Shown here in pieces: positions 45,896-56,569 of a stretch of DNA of 64,000 bases. Under the pieces are notes generated by a model that did no database searches, was not told the DNA's origin, and saw only the letters and a program-made list of their open reading frames with translations. How positions within the stretch are numbered: position 1 is the stretch's first letter; each line of letters opens with the position of its first letter. The position numbers and the translations under genes were made by a program. The stretch covers positions 4,464,001 through 4,528,000 of the forward strand of contig JAHWDD010000002.1 in NCBI GenBank assembly GCA_023897205.1, in the 5' to 3' direction. This stretch comes from Exophiala sp. HKRS030. Its lineage: Eukaryota > Ascomycota > Eurotiomycetes > Chaetothyriales > Herpotrichiellaceae.

Positions 45896-46828
45896 TCAAT
45901 CACAGCCTTGCCCTTCCCTCCCGCCTCCTCCCCTTCTCCTGCCCCTGCTGCTGCTACTCCAAAGCCCATCGCCGCCACCCACACGATCTCCCGTCTTCCT
46001 ACGCCTCAGAACGCTCGCCACATCGACGGCAACGCGATTCGCACCCAACAAAACCTCCTGGCAATCGTCGTCGGCCACACCATTGGCGAACTGGGTCACG
46101 AGGAAATCGACCCTCCGAGATCCTAGGACCACCATTGGCGCGTGCCATGTGCCCGCTGCGTAGGTCACGGCTTGGTCGCCGCGTGCGACGAAGGCGCGCA
46201 GGCGCCGGATGTCTGGTGGGTTGTGTGGTTGCGATGGCGAGGAGGACTGCAGGGTTGGTGCGACGATGACAAGGAATGCGGTCCGGCCATAGTTTTCTGT
46301 CTGTTCGTCGTCGTCATCGTCGTCGTTTTCGTCGGCCGCCAAGCCGAGCGGACTAAACGTCTGCGTCGTATACGGATGGCGCTCGAGGATCCCGACAGAG
46401 AAGAGAATCCTATTTCCTTCAGCCTCACTCTCACCCTTCCCCGTCCCCGTCCCCGTCCCTTCCCACCTCTCGGCCGCGGCCTTCGCTCCCTTGACCATAC
46501 CGATCCCGCTCAGATTCCGGGGAAAACACGAGAACAAACTCATCTGCGGCACGCCCGGCGACCGTGAGGGATACTTGTTTTCAAAGATCGATATCGGCGA
46601 CGTCTTGAGCGCCGAGTTCTGGTTCGCGAGCACAGGTGCAGGTTGATATGGGTGGTGCAGAGGCGTGGGAATGTGGGCTGGTGAGAGCGGTGGTTTGTTC
46701 GTGTTTTGTGACAGTGGTGCGCTGATTGCCGTGCCGAATGGTGCGAATGATTGTGGTGTCAGCGGTTCCAGTGGGATGAGGAGCGGGGCGGAGAGCGTGG
46801 TTGCGAGTGTCGGTGGTGGTGGTGCCAT
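45896..46828 (-). CDS. DAL3: Ureidoglycolate lyase
   Basis: This enzyme splits ureidoglycolate into glyoxylate and urea, the last step of allantoin breakdown, letting the fungus use purines as nitrogen. It is an intronless 310-residue protein. Family motifs include PLTPQSFAPFG near the N-terminus, MSLFSCFPR, ILERHPYTTQTFSPL, then AFVARGDQAVTYAAGTWH and RRVDFLVTQFANGVADDDC near the C-terminus; the last two form the active-site cupin barrel. An acidic insert (ENDDDDDDEQ) and a Gly/Arg/Ser-rich tail of about 30 residues make it longer than yeast Dal3. That tail is low complexity and may hide an unpredicted intron near the end. It is convergent with the dynein gene (281 bp apart). Confidence 0.93.
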   Translation of the reverse strand: MAPPPPTLATTLSAPLLIPLEPLTPQSFAPFGTAISAPLSQNTNKPPLSPAHIPTPLHHPYQPAPVLANQNSALKTSPISIFENKYPSRSPGVPQMSLFSCFPRNLSGIGMVKGAKAAAERWEGTGTGTGKGESEAEGNRILFSVGILERHPYTTQTFSPLGLAADENDDDDDDEQTENYGRTAFLVIVAPTLQSSSPSQPHNPPDIRRLRAFVARGDQAVTYAAGTWHAPMVVLGSRRVDFLVTQFANGVADDDCQEVLLGANRVAVDVASVLRRRKTGDRVGGGDGLWSSSSRGRRRGGGGREGQGCD

Positions 46829-48156
46829 GGTGGTGGTGGATGGCTCGTGAGCGGAGAGTCAGAGAAATTATGAGACGACCGAGGTGAGCGGGGGAGTGTT
46901 CTCGAAGATAAAGTCGTTATTAAATCTCAAGCTGTCTCGGAGGTTATGTTTTCTCTACCGGAATGACATCGACAATGAAGATTTCCTCGATGGTCTGGAG
47001 ATGCTTTTTAGTCTTGGCGTATCATTCAATACCCTTAAAACAGCCAAAGCTGGACCTGGGAGTTGCGGCGCCTTTGTGTCCTTAATCAAAACGTGGAACA
47101 ACTGCAAATTTCTAGCAATGCTTTGGGAAATTCGGTGATCTGGTTGTAGCCGGCAGAGAGAAATATGGCAAGTCCAAGACTTTGATGTGGGTAGTATTGT
47201 ATATCATATCTTTACGATGGCCTTCAGTGCAGATATTGAAGTCGACGTCGCCGAAATCCGAAAAGGTTGCAACTCAGTGTGGAGACAATTCGTCTTGCCC
47301 TGCCCTGGCCTGCGTCGTGATGATTCGCTGGGTTAAACATGGCAGATCTACTTCGTACATCGGATTTCGATAGTGTGGATGGCACCTAGGATGGGGTTTC
47401 AGGCACGCGGTGTCAGTCTGTCGATTCTATACGAATGAATGCACATTTTCATAGTGTTGATGACGAGACGGTCGTGTGAAGTTAGGCGGGCTACCCTCAA
47501 TTCGGATCATTCTTTGCTGTGATGGCCGTACGCGCAAACAGTTCTCCACGCAATAATATGGGGACCGTGACTATTTGTAGGATGACGAGGGATACGATAA
47601 GATAATGCATACAACCAACGCTCTTGTGACAGTGAGTGGATGATCCTATAGGACTTCCCACCTATGCGCGCAACAGTATGCGAGTTCGAAGTCGTGATTT
47701 CCACACATGGGCTCGCATATTGTGTCGGCATTTAGCTAGGCACTGAGCAAATGCCGTCCCCAAAGCGTTGTTTCTGCGCTGAATATGAGGTATATCAGGT
47801 GTGATCAGGTGTTTTCCATTTTCCATTTTCCATAATCAAGTGACATGCCACGTCGTCACGTGCTTTACGCACAAGCGTGCCCAAGTACTCAGTACTTACC
47901 CAAAGCTGTAGTCAAGGCCTTGAAAGAAGGACCCGCAACCAAAATGAGGGTTGTCATTTCAAATGACCAGAGATACAAGCGCAGGTGACCTCTGTGGTAT
48001 ATTTGATGCTGTTCCTATCTTGTGATCCTCAATCGCATACTACCCAACTCATACGTTTCAACACAACTGCACACAACTAGAGACGCTCTTGCTTGCTAGT
48101 CTCACGCCCTTCTATCTACCGCAGGCTTTCTTACTTGATCGAATATCGGAACCATC
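46829..48156. other. Spacer between divergent ureidoglycolate lyase and TspO genes
   Basis: It holds both promoters. TTTTCCA occurs three times in tandem near 47813-47832, and a GTCACGTGC E-box lies at about 47856-47863. Short open frames at 46884-47138 and 47182-47373 have no domain. No gene is supported. Confidence 0.45.
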
Positions 48157-48798
48157 ATGGCCTATGTGCCTGGCCTGACACTTCCAGCATCCATCTTTGC
48201 AAATGCGCCGATTTCTATTCTACTTCCCGTTGGACTGGGCCTAGGTTCGGGGCTCGTCTCGCAACCAGGCAGGCTGAAACCGAAGAAGTTCTCTGATGCG
48301 GCAGCAAAAGAGCGTGGAACGTTTCGGTCGACACAAGAGCAGTATATGGCGTTGAAACAACCACCATTTAGACCCCCGCCGTGGGTGTTCGCTCCCGCTT
48401 GGACGACTCTCTATCTCCTCATGGGCTATGCATCTCATCGAGCATGGACAACGGGAATGGCGAGCTTGAGTCCGCAAGTAGTCGAAGATACCAGAAGAGG
48501 TGCTACGTTATACACGGTGCAACTCGGGCTCAACCTCGTCTGGATGCCCTTGTTCTTCGGGATGGGACGACCAATCGAAGCCATGTTAGATATTGTGGCA
48601 TTGACGGGAACGGTGGGTTATCTTTCATATATTTGGAGCAAAGTCGACTCTGTGTCGTCGGCCATCCTAGTGCCGTATCTTGCCTGGCTTGGATTCGCGA
48701 CATATCTGACCGCCGGTACGGGACACTTGAATGGCTGGACAATCAAGGGAAATGAAGAAACACTAGAAGAGGAAGGAGTTGAAAAGAAAGTGTCATGA
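48157..48798 (+). CDS. TspO/MBR family membrane protein (translocator protein)
   Basis: A 213-residue, intronless member of the tryptophan-rich sensory protein/peripheral benzodiazepine receptor family, five-helix proteins of outer mitochondrial or bacterial membranes that bind porphyrins and sterols. Helix 1 is ISILLPVGLGLGSGLV. The family core PPFRPPPWVFAPAWTTLYLL lies near residues 69-88, followed by MGYASHRAW, the helix LGLNLVWMPLFFGMG, and PYLAWLGFATYL near the C-terminus. The fungal form has a longer loop 1 (about 30-68) and a charged tail (EETLEEEGVEKKVS). Trp and Pro residues of the binding core appear intact. The in vivo ligand in fungi is not settled; porphyrin or sterol handling or stress response is likely. 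Confidence 0.94.
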   Translation: MAYVPGLTLPASIFANAPISILLPVGLGLGSGLVSQPGRLKPKKFSDAAAKERGTFRSTQEQYMALKQPPFRPPPWVFAPAWTTLYLLMGYASHRAWTTGMASLSPQVVEDTRRGATLYTVQLGLNLVWMPLFFGMGRPIEAMLDIVALTGTVGYLSYIWSKVDSVSSAILVPYLAWLGFATYLTAGTGHLNGWTIKGNEETLEEEGVEKKVS

Positions 48799-49301
48799 TT
48801 GAACAGGGGCCTAGAGGAACTGTTAGCCTTTGGTAAACCTGACAATTCTATCAATAACGGCCGAGTAACCCTGCGTAAGCTCGCGATGATACAAGTCAAT
48901 TCAAGATTTGAGCCATCACTCAAGATTTAGCGTGTGGTGAATGTTCATGACGTTGCAAACATCAACAGGCATGATCAAGAGTCGATCTAGGCCAGAGGGC
49001 CCTTGACCGTTCCAATTAGTGTCTGAAATCCCAGCCTGGGGCTGTTGCCTGTAACCTAGGTGCCTGTCGCCCACAATGTTTATGGTATCCCTGCAGTGCC
49101 CTGCTTCGATCGATGTGGTCAGATTCATTCTGATTGGAGGGATAGACTGTCAGCCACCCGTAGTCACAACAAACATGCGAACACTACGGCTGGTAGGAGT
49201 GTTATAGCCTATAAATGAGGAAACCTGCCTTCTGGTCCTTTTGCTACTGTACTCTGGAATTGAGATCACGGTGTAAATCAATTGTCAATCATTCAATAAT
49301 C
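48799..49301. other. Spacer with a promoter
   Basis: No gene is seen. CTATAAATG at about 49208-49216 looks like a TATA box about 90 bp upstream of the next ATG. Confidence 0.45.
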
Positions 49302-49687
49302 ATGTCTTACACAAAAGGAACATGTAGGTCGGCCCTTGGTCCTGACGATTATCTAGACTTCGTTTCTCACCGATAAATCATAGGGAACACTGGAGAACAG
49401 ATCCGAGAACATAAGTTGGCCACTTCAATCATCAATCTACACGGCACCGAAGACGCGGTCTTTGACGATGAAAGTCTTGATTTGCTCAAGCAATTCGTAA
49501 CTGGAAGATCAGTAGAGAGAAGAGATGAGGTCCTCGCAGACAAAGCAGGGGCAGAGATGGACATCTGGCCGACCTTTTGATTGCACGATACGGGACAGAG
49601 GATGCTGCCTTGGATGATAGAGATTGGGAATTACTTGACGAATGGATGGAAAAAGGGATGCCGACTGGTCAGCAAGTTCAGCGATAA
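49302..49687 (+). CDS. Small protein with a duplicated GTEDA motif, apparent one-base frameshift
   Basis: Exon 1 (49302-49323) and exon 2 (from 49384) join across a 60 bp intron (donor GTAGGT, acceptor ATAG). As written, the protein is 72 residues and stops at 49580. Restoring one G in the G4 run at 49548-49551 extends it to 108 residues, stopping at 49687. The extension is not random, because it contains a second copy of the motif in the first half: HGTEDAVFDDESLDLLKQF versus YGTEDAALDDRDWELLDEW, each preceded by LA and hydrophobic residues. Each copy looks like helix-GTEDA-turn-DD-helix. A duplicated roughly 40-residue unit that reappears only after a single-base repair is strong evidence for a real gene. 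I do not recognise the family and assign no function. A TATA-like box lies about 90 bp upstream. Confidence 0.66.
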
Positions 49688-50779
49688 GTATCTTTTCTCT
49701 GCCTGGAGTATATACATACTGAGGTCGTTGTTGATGAAGGCTGAGATGCTCTGGGTGATGTAAGGAGAAACATACCTAAGTAACTGTCTTAACTATTAGT
49801 TACATAATCCGTGGGTAATCGTACTTCATAGCCTTAACTAAATAGAAGCTTAACGCGCCCGGACCACCGCAAGGCTTTGATCTCAATTGGAACTCAGCCC
49901 ATGTGGCGCCTGGCCTTCGATCCAGATTCTTGCCCAGCCACCTGAGAAATCTACAGGCGGCCTATCCTCAGGTCACTTTAGGCACCTTGTAGGGCGTTAG
50001 GCGTCATTTGGCACCTCCTTTGGCACCTCTGGCACCTCTGGCACCTCTACTCCGTATGTTAGTTAGCATCTCCAATCGCGCCTCTACCATCTCTATTGGC
50101 GTCCTCTCACCTGCGAGGAACCTTTTTCTCCGACTCGCCAGCTTCACATCCTCCGCGATTATTGGCGTCGGCGTCAGTGTCAGCGTCAAGCGTCAAGCGT
50201 CAACAGACGCCTTCACATTCGCCTTCATCTTCTCACCATCCACTTTCCATTACCATCAACACACCACTTTCTGCATCTGCAGAATCACAATTCGACTCTT
50301 CCATTTGTTATCTTGTAGGTTCTTCACCTCGCTTTCCGCTTTCCGCTGCTCGCTGCTCCCACCATCTCCTCTTCGCCGTCTCCTTGTCAAGACCGCGACA
50401 ACCTCAACTTTGTCTATCCTCATATCTTCCACCCTCCCGTCGCTACCGAGCACACACCTCACCGATCCTACATCTGCTTCCATTATCCTGATACTTATAT
50501 CTTATCCTCAATCTGCTTGCTTCTTTCAATTACAGTGCGACGCTGTCCCTCGACACCTTTATTCATTACTTGTCTCCGCACCATTTCTACCTTCATCATG
50601 ATCTCCATTTGTTCGCATTTATTTGTCTCTGACCCAACTCTAACCTCGATCATGTTTACTCTTAGCTCAACATCTTCTTCCTCGTTACCACTCAAAGACG
50701 CCATTACCTGAACACTCCTCCTCGGATGGCCATTTGAGCAAACCCTTCCCACCCCGATTGTTTCCACCAAAACCTCGAC
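49688..50779. other. Spacer with the Ars2 promoter and leader
   Basis: A repeated TGGCACCTC/TTGGCACC block lies near 50009-50046, followed by one exact TACTCCGTA at 50048. From about 50080 the plus strand is C/T-rich, fitting a long 5' leader of the next gene. Open frames there (for example 50008-50601) are low complexity. Confidence 0.45.
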
Positions 50780-53621
50780 ATGAATCCCTACGAAGCCTAT
50801 GGCTCTCCTCCAAACGAGAGATCTCCTAGATATCGATCGAGAGACGAAGATACTTTTGAGCGCACCGACTCATACAGAAGACGATCCCCAGGTAAGCTAC
50901 ACGGCCACTGTCCAAGAAGAAACTAACTCCATCAGTCAACGAGAGAAATGACAGACGAAGACCTCCTCCTCGACAGCGATCGCGCTCTCCTGCAGGTATA
51001 GACCGATATCAACCAGAAAGAGATAGACCAGCTCGTGAGGCCAGAGACGACTTTTACGAGCCTCAGAGAACTGCCACTCGAGATCGCGATGATCGCAGAA
51101 GAGCACCTTCTCCTATTGCCGCCAATATCGATCGCTATGTGCCCGGTCAAGAACCCAACAAGCCTGTTGTTCGAGTCAATCCATTACAAAATCCCCTTTC
51201 TCTGGATACACAGGCAGGCTTCAGCTACTTTGCGGATTGGTGGCGCTTCGAGAACTCCATCAAAGAAGAAAAGGAGAGGGCCAAACATGGAGGCAGAAGA
51301 CCTTCAGACCGTGTCAAAGGTGAACGCGAGGCCAAAGAAGACCGCGAGAAGGAAAGATCCCAGATTCAACAAGCCTATGATCAGTACAAGCAGGATTTCC
51401 AGGTTAAGATGGCTCGCCAATTTGTCCAACTTCACAAAAGTGAAGAATGGTTCAAAGAGCGCTATGTCTCGGAAATCCGAGACCCTATCCGAAAACGTTT
51501 GATGGCTCTACGACAGGGCGCTTACGATCAGTGGGTCAAGGATTTTGAGTCAGGCGTTTTCGACGAATTTACACTCGAAGGCATCTACAAAAGCGACAGT
51601 GATGGCGCTGGTGGCATGATTGAGAAAGAAGAAGGTGAAGCAGTAGGGGGCAACGAGGTTCTAGGTGTTTTGGATCTCGTCCCTGCCAAGGGTGGTGACC
51701 TTCGGGATGAATCCATTCATGAACCTGCTCTACTCATCAAGACTCTCGCTCCGAATGTTGCTCGTGATCGCATCGAGGAATTCTGCAAAGAACACCTGGG
51801 CGAGCATGAAGGAGGGTTCAAAGGCCTGTCGTTAAGCGATCCCAACCCAGCAAAGAAATTCCATCGCATTGGCTGGATCATCCTAAATCCTGCTCCAGAC
51901 GACGATGTAGACGCCATGCAGGAAGTCGAACGAGGTGACGGTCGTGATGATGATGAAGAAGGTGAAGAGAAGCCGGAGGTCGAGAAGAAGACTGCCGCTC
52001 AGAAAGCCCTCGAGTTGATCAATGGAAAGACCATCACAGACGAAACCAAGGGCGACTTCACCTGTCACGTCGGCGTTCACAACGCGCCAAATGCTCCCCG
52101 AAAGAAGGCTCTCTGGGATCTCTTCTCTGCACCAGAACGTGTTGAGCGTGACTTTGAACTTGCAAGACGACTTGTCAGCAAACTTGATGCGGAATTGGGC
52201 AACGACGAAAGTTCCGGAGGTGTTGCCAAGATTGATGCCCGTGTGGAACAGATGAGAAGTCAGGGTTTGTTACAACCACCTCCAAAACCCAAGAAGGCCA
52301 ACTTCGAGGACAATGACGATGAAATCAAGTTTGACGAAGAAGGCGAAGAGGGCGAAGAGAATGAAGATGAAACTGATGACGAAGAGCTCTTGGTCATCAA
52401 GAAGAAACTCGATTTGATGGTCGAATACCTTCGTCGTGTCTTCAACTTCTGTTTGTTTTGTGTGTTTGAATCTGATTCAGTCCATGAATTGGTGCGCAAA
52501 TGTCCAGGTGGTCATCTGAGACGACCAAGAGCTGGCTTGAGTACTGCGGCTAAAGCTGCAGCAAGAGCCAGTGCAGAAGGAAACCCCTTTCCCGGCAAGA
52601 AGAAAGACGGCAAAGAGAACGGCTACGATGACGAACCTCTTAGCCCAGTACAGGAGAAGCGAGGACAGAAGTTCAACAAGAATGATCAACAGCTTCTTCG
52701 CGCGTTCAACTGGGTCAAGACTTTTGAAGACAAGGTCCTGCAGATCCTCGAGCCTCACTACATCGACTTGAAAAAGATTGGCGGCAAACCTGTGGACGAA
52801 GCTCTCGATGAAGAAATGGCAAAATTTGTCAAACAAGAAGATGAGGCCAAATATCGATGCAAAGTTCCGGAATGCACAAAACTTTTCAAGGCAGAGCATT
52901 TCTGGAAGAAGCACGTCGAGAAGAGACACGAGGAATGGTTGGATGCTCTCAAGAAAGATGTAAGTTTCTCCCTAACTTCAAGAATTCTGTCCAGAGCTAA
53001 CAGCTAACTTAAACAGCTTTCACTCGTCAATGAATATGTTCTCGACCCTTCACACATTGCTCCATCACGATCGGATGCCAATTCCAATGGACATTTTCCA
53101 TTACCGAATAATCATCATCTCAATAATGGAACTCCTCGGGTTTCAGTCTACAAAATATGGGCATGAATGTGATGAGTTTCGGTCCAAACACCATGGTGGG
53201 AATGCCCAATGTCACTGCTCCTTTCCTCCCAGGAACAGCAGGCTTCGGCGATGGTCTGAATGGTGGATCTCATACTGGCGGACCCATCCGACGCGGAGGA
53301 GGTCGTTTTGGCAATCGTTCAGGACCCTATGACCGTAATCAGCGTGGTAATCAACGTGGATACAACAATGTGGGAGGTATGATCCGAGGCAATTATGCTC
53401 CGGGTATGAGCGCTGCCTTGATTGCACAAGGAGGAGGAGGTGGAGGTGGAAAATGGGGTGATGGTGCGGGTGGCGGGATGAATGCCATGGGACCCAGAGA
53501 GGCAGTCCAGGGCAGAAGTATCAGATCATACGAAGACCTTGATGCTCAACCTAGTAATGGTACGGGAGGCGGTGCTCAAGCTGCTGCAGCCGCCGGCGCT
53601 GGTGCCGAGCTGGATTATTGA
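50780..53621 (+). CDS. ARS2: Ars2/Serrate-type zinc-finger protein, with an apparent one-base frameshift
   Basis: This nuclear adaptor links the RNA cap-binding complex to RNA processing and decay (S. pombe Pir2, plant SERRATE, animal ARS2). Exons are 50780-50891, 50936-52959 and 53017-53621. The N-terminus is Arg/Ser/Tyr-rich (RSRDEDTFER, RRRPPPRQRSRSP). The conserved core starts near NPLQNPLSLDTQAGFSYFADWWR, and an acidic segment (NDDEIKFDEEGEEGEENED) precedes the LLVIKKKLDLMVEYLRRVFN block. A C2H2 finger follows (YRCKVPECTKLF...FWKKHVEKRH, about 52858-52930). The C-terminal tail is Gly/Asn/Met-rich with GGRFGNRSGPYDRNQRG. In exon 3 the frame breaks at a G3 run (53138-53140). As written the protein ends after 761 residues at 53166; one extra G joins PR to GFSLQNMGMNV and gives 913 residues ending in the acidic RSIRSYEDLD segment seen in homologues. 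Confidence 0.93.
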
Positions 53622-53989
53622 ATTAGCCAAAGGGAAGCAAGAAAGCAAAATGTACAATTGTTAACGGGGTTATTTCACAAAGGACTGCTCTCAGGTGTTA
53701 GATATAAGCTATCATAGGCAGGGCGACCAGCAATTTCGTGGTTGTGGTACTAAATCAGGATTGTTGTTCCTCAGATATCTAATCTGAAGGGGTGTCAAGG
53801 ACGTCGGAAATGATTATCCTTCTCCTTCTCCTTCTCAGTGAATCAAGTAAGTTTACAGGTTTCAAACAAAGTCGAGCGATTCCAAGCTGTCGTCCCCTTA
53901 AGATCTACCGGCTGGCCGATAGCATCCCATACCCTACCACCATACCTTACCTTACCGTGCCATGCCATGCCATGATAGATCATAATAAT

Positions 53990-53990
<1 letters not shown>

Positions 53991-54032
<42 letters not shown>
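53991..54032 (+). repeat. (TATC)n microsatellite
   Basis: About ten uninterrupted TATC units. Confidence 0.97.
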
Positions 54033-54115
54033 GTCTTTCGTGACCAGGGTCGTAAGTCGGTGAGTATATGTAGCTGTATATATGTACATGTATACATAAA
54101 GCATATAATATATAG

Positions 54116-54213
54116 AGGTAGGTAGGTAGGCAGGTAGGCAGGTAGGCAGGTAGGCAGGTAGGCAGGTAGGCAGGTAGGCAGGTAGGCAGGTAGGCAGGTA
54201 GGCAGGTAGGTAG
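54116..54213 (+). repeat. (GGTAGGCA)n tandem array flanked by GGTA units
   Basis: About 98 bp of alternating GGTA and GGCA tetramers, mostly with period 8. Pure GGTA units sit at both ends, as if GGCA variants spread from the middle of an originally GGTA array. Confidence 0.95.
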
Positions 54214-54649
54214 GAGAAGGAAGAGGAAGAGGAAGAGGAAAAAGATCGTGCTAACCATTAAAATCATGTTATTCAAGCGTTAACTCGTCCTGTTTGTTAC
54301 CAACACCAACACCAACACCTGCCTTTCCTAACTACGGAGTTAGTTAGTTAGTTCTCAGGAGTTTAGGCCTGGACATACATAATCTTGGTGTGTTGAGAAG
54401 ACGTTTATGCTAAATCTCTCGACGAGTCTAACTATTACCGACCGATACTCCCTGTGTACATGCTAAAAAGGCAGGCCAAACGATAGAAACGTATTCTTCT
54501 TTCTATAACGCATCCAGTCAATTCGAGGGATTCTAATTCAAGAGCTACATACAGCCTAGCTCCAACACGGCAACTGAGAGTCGAATAAACGGCGAAACGC
54601 CGCAACATATCGGTCATTAAACAGAAAGTTCCTTGCGTTTACCAAGTGA

Positions 54650-55975
54650 TCAGGTTCGCTTTCTCAATACTCTTCTCCCAGCTGCTGGTTCTGCAACAAC
54701 AACTTTCTTATTCGCACTTGTCGGGTTCCTCTTGAGGGCTGTCTTGGCGGCACTGGCTGCTTTTATCACACCGCGTCTTGCGGCACCGCCGGCGGGACTT
54801 TTCTGCTCTGTGGATTTGGTCGTTGCTGGCTTTGTAGCGGCACGAGCAGTGCCACGCTTAGGCTTCACTACCGTCGTGCTACTTGATGCAGTTGAAATGT
54901 CGGTCGTTGAGGAATGGACACTTGATTGACTTATCGTACGTTGTGGCGATGATGGGTGGACTTGTACACTTGTGGCTGGACGGGGTGGTGGGAGCATTTT
55001 ATTTGGTGAAGAAACTGTAGTGGTCGCGGAGGGTTTGGTCGTGGTCTTGTCTTTGGATGCAGTCCTCGTCATTCGTGCCGCTGTGCCACGCTTGGCTTGT
55101 TCAATCATCCCATGCACACTGGCGGAAATGGCCGATGTCGCAGCAGTGGCGGCAGATTTAAATGGTGAAGCTGGTTTCAGTGGTGAAATGGGTCGTGCAA
55201 TCATGCTCTTGGCAGGTGAAATAGGTTGCATCAGAGGATGATTGTACTCTTTAATCGGGGAACGAGGCAACGTGCGAGAATTGTGGGAACGTGGTGAGAG
55301 AACCGCATTTGTTTTGGCCGAACGCGAGGCCTGGCGAGCTGGTACTGTTGTTGTCGTGGCTTTTGCGCGTTTGGTATTTTTAATGACAGGAAGGTTTTCA
55401 AGCTCATTCTCATTCTCCTTGTCTGATGCAATCTGGATACCTGAACTCTTGCGTTTTCTACCTCTGACTGGTGCAGGCTGTGCGGTTGGTCGTGCCGGGG
55501 AAGGAAGTTGGTGTTCTCGTTGTTGATCGCGTGGAGGAGCTGGAAGAGGGCGGTCTTTGTTTGGGATCATGGCTTGAACCTTGTCCTGTGGTTTTGAAGA
55601 TGTCTGAGGTTTGGTTGCTTGAGACCTGGCCGACTCGTATTGCTCGGCAAGTTCGCCCATTGTCATCTTCCTGATTGACAAAGGAATGCGATTGACGCGT
55701 CTTTCAATACGTGATCGGAGGTCAGCACATTGTAATGCGTACCCTGCTCTCAATTGTCGAGCTCGTTCGGTTACTGTTGCGTGTTAGTCAGGCCTTCCAA
55801 CTCCAAAGATAACATGAAGAGTATCCTTACTCTCTAGTTGCAGGTTGTCAATCAATGCCTGCTTCTGCGATTGTGTAATTCTCATTTTCTTTTGGGGACT
55901 GCCCGTAGGTGTAGTCACTGCATTTGGTGAAACAGAGTCATCCAGCTCGTCAGATTTACGCTTGCGTGGTGCCAT
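54650..55975 (-). CDS. NBL1: Borealin/Nbl1-like chromosomal passenger complex subunit
   Basis: This is the passenger-complex subunit that binds INCENP and Survivin and helps place Aurora B at centromeres. Two exons on the minus strand (55975-55831 and 55773-54650) join across a 57 bp intron and encode 422 residues. The Borealin N-terminal helix spans the junction: QKQALIDNLQLE, then ITERARQLRAGYALQCADLRSRIERRVNRIP and LSIRKMTMGELAEQYE, matching the Nbl1/Borealin_N domain. The rest is basic and Ser/Pro/Thr-rich with repeated S/T-P sites (for example SPIKEYNH, PISPAKS, ISPLKPASPFKS), likely Cdk and Aurora targets, and a Lys/Arg end (RRVLRKRT). Budding yeast Nbl1 is only about 70 residues, so this is the long form with a tail. 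It is divergent from the aminotransferase gene, with 594 bp between starts. Confidence 0.9.
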
Positions 55976-56569
55976 GATACTAAGTATTGGTGGGAATTGA
56001 TCAGGATTGTAATTTTGGTTCAGTGCGGACAGAATGGGTGAGAAGTGAAGTCTTTAAATTGAGGTGAAGTTGTTGTACACACTGATGCTGCGAAATCGTT
56101 CCAGATTGGAGGTTGTTCACTTGTTCCAGGTCGGGACGCCATAAACAAATAAAACAGGACTAGCGCCTTGGCATACATCCTAGGAGTTCAGCCTTGGGCC
56201 TTTGGTCACAATGTCAGGCTCGAGTTTTCACTACCAGTAGAATTGAACAAGTCAGAAAATTATCAATTGCTACCCGATCTGTTTGTGTGTGTTGATCAGA
56301 CACCTCTTAAGGGTAACTCGAAATGTTTCGCAGATGAGATCCAGGTAATCATTCGCAGGTTGAGTCTGGTTTGCGGAGACTCTTCCATAAGGTTTGACGA
56401 CTAGCACAGGGCGCAGAATGACGTCCCAAACTCTGCCCGTTTGGTTTTAAGCAATACCACAGGCTATGGTCGACTGAAGAGTCATATTGTGATATACATA
56501 TTTCCCTCGCCTCCTAGTCCTTAGCAATGACGGCTTGTGCTTTTTGCTTCGTCTTCGCCTCCCCTAATC
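55976..56569. promoter_or_regulatory. Divergent promoter region of Borealin and the ACC-synthase-like gene
   Basis: These 594 bp separate two divergent start codons and contain no reading frame with a domain. I see no distinctive site. Confidence 0.45.

Larger units (their letters stand above)
53622..54649. other. Convergent spacer with microsatellites
   Basis: This lies between the 3' ends of Ars2 and Borealin. It contains a TATC microsatellite and a GGTA/GGCA array (listed separately) and CCAACA repeats near 54299-54318. No gene is seen. Confidence 0.5.

Noticed and set aside
881..53140. Programmed -1 ribosomal frameshifting as a shared explanation of the five breaks
   Set aside because: Only the bHLH site formally fits a slippery heptamer; the chitin synthase, aminopeptidase, GTEDA and Ars2 sites do not. 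Housekeeping orthologues are not known to need it.
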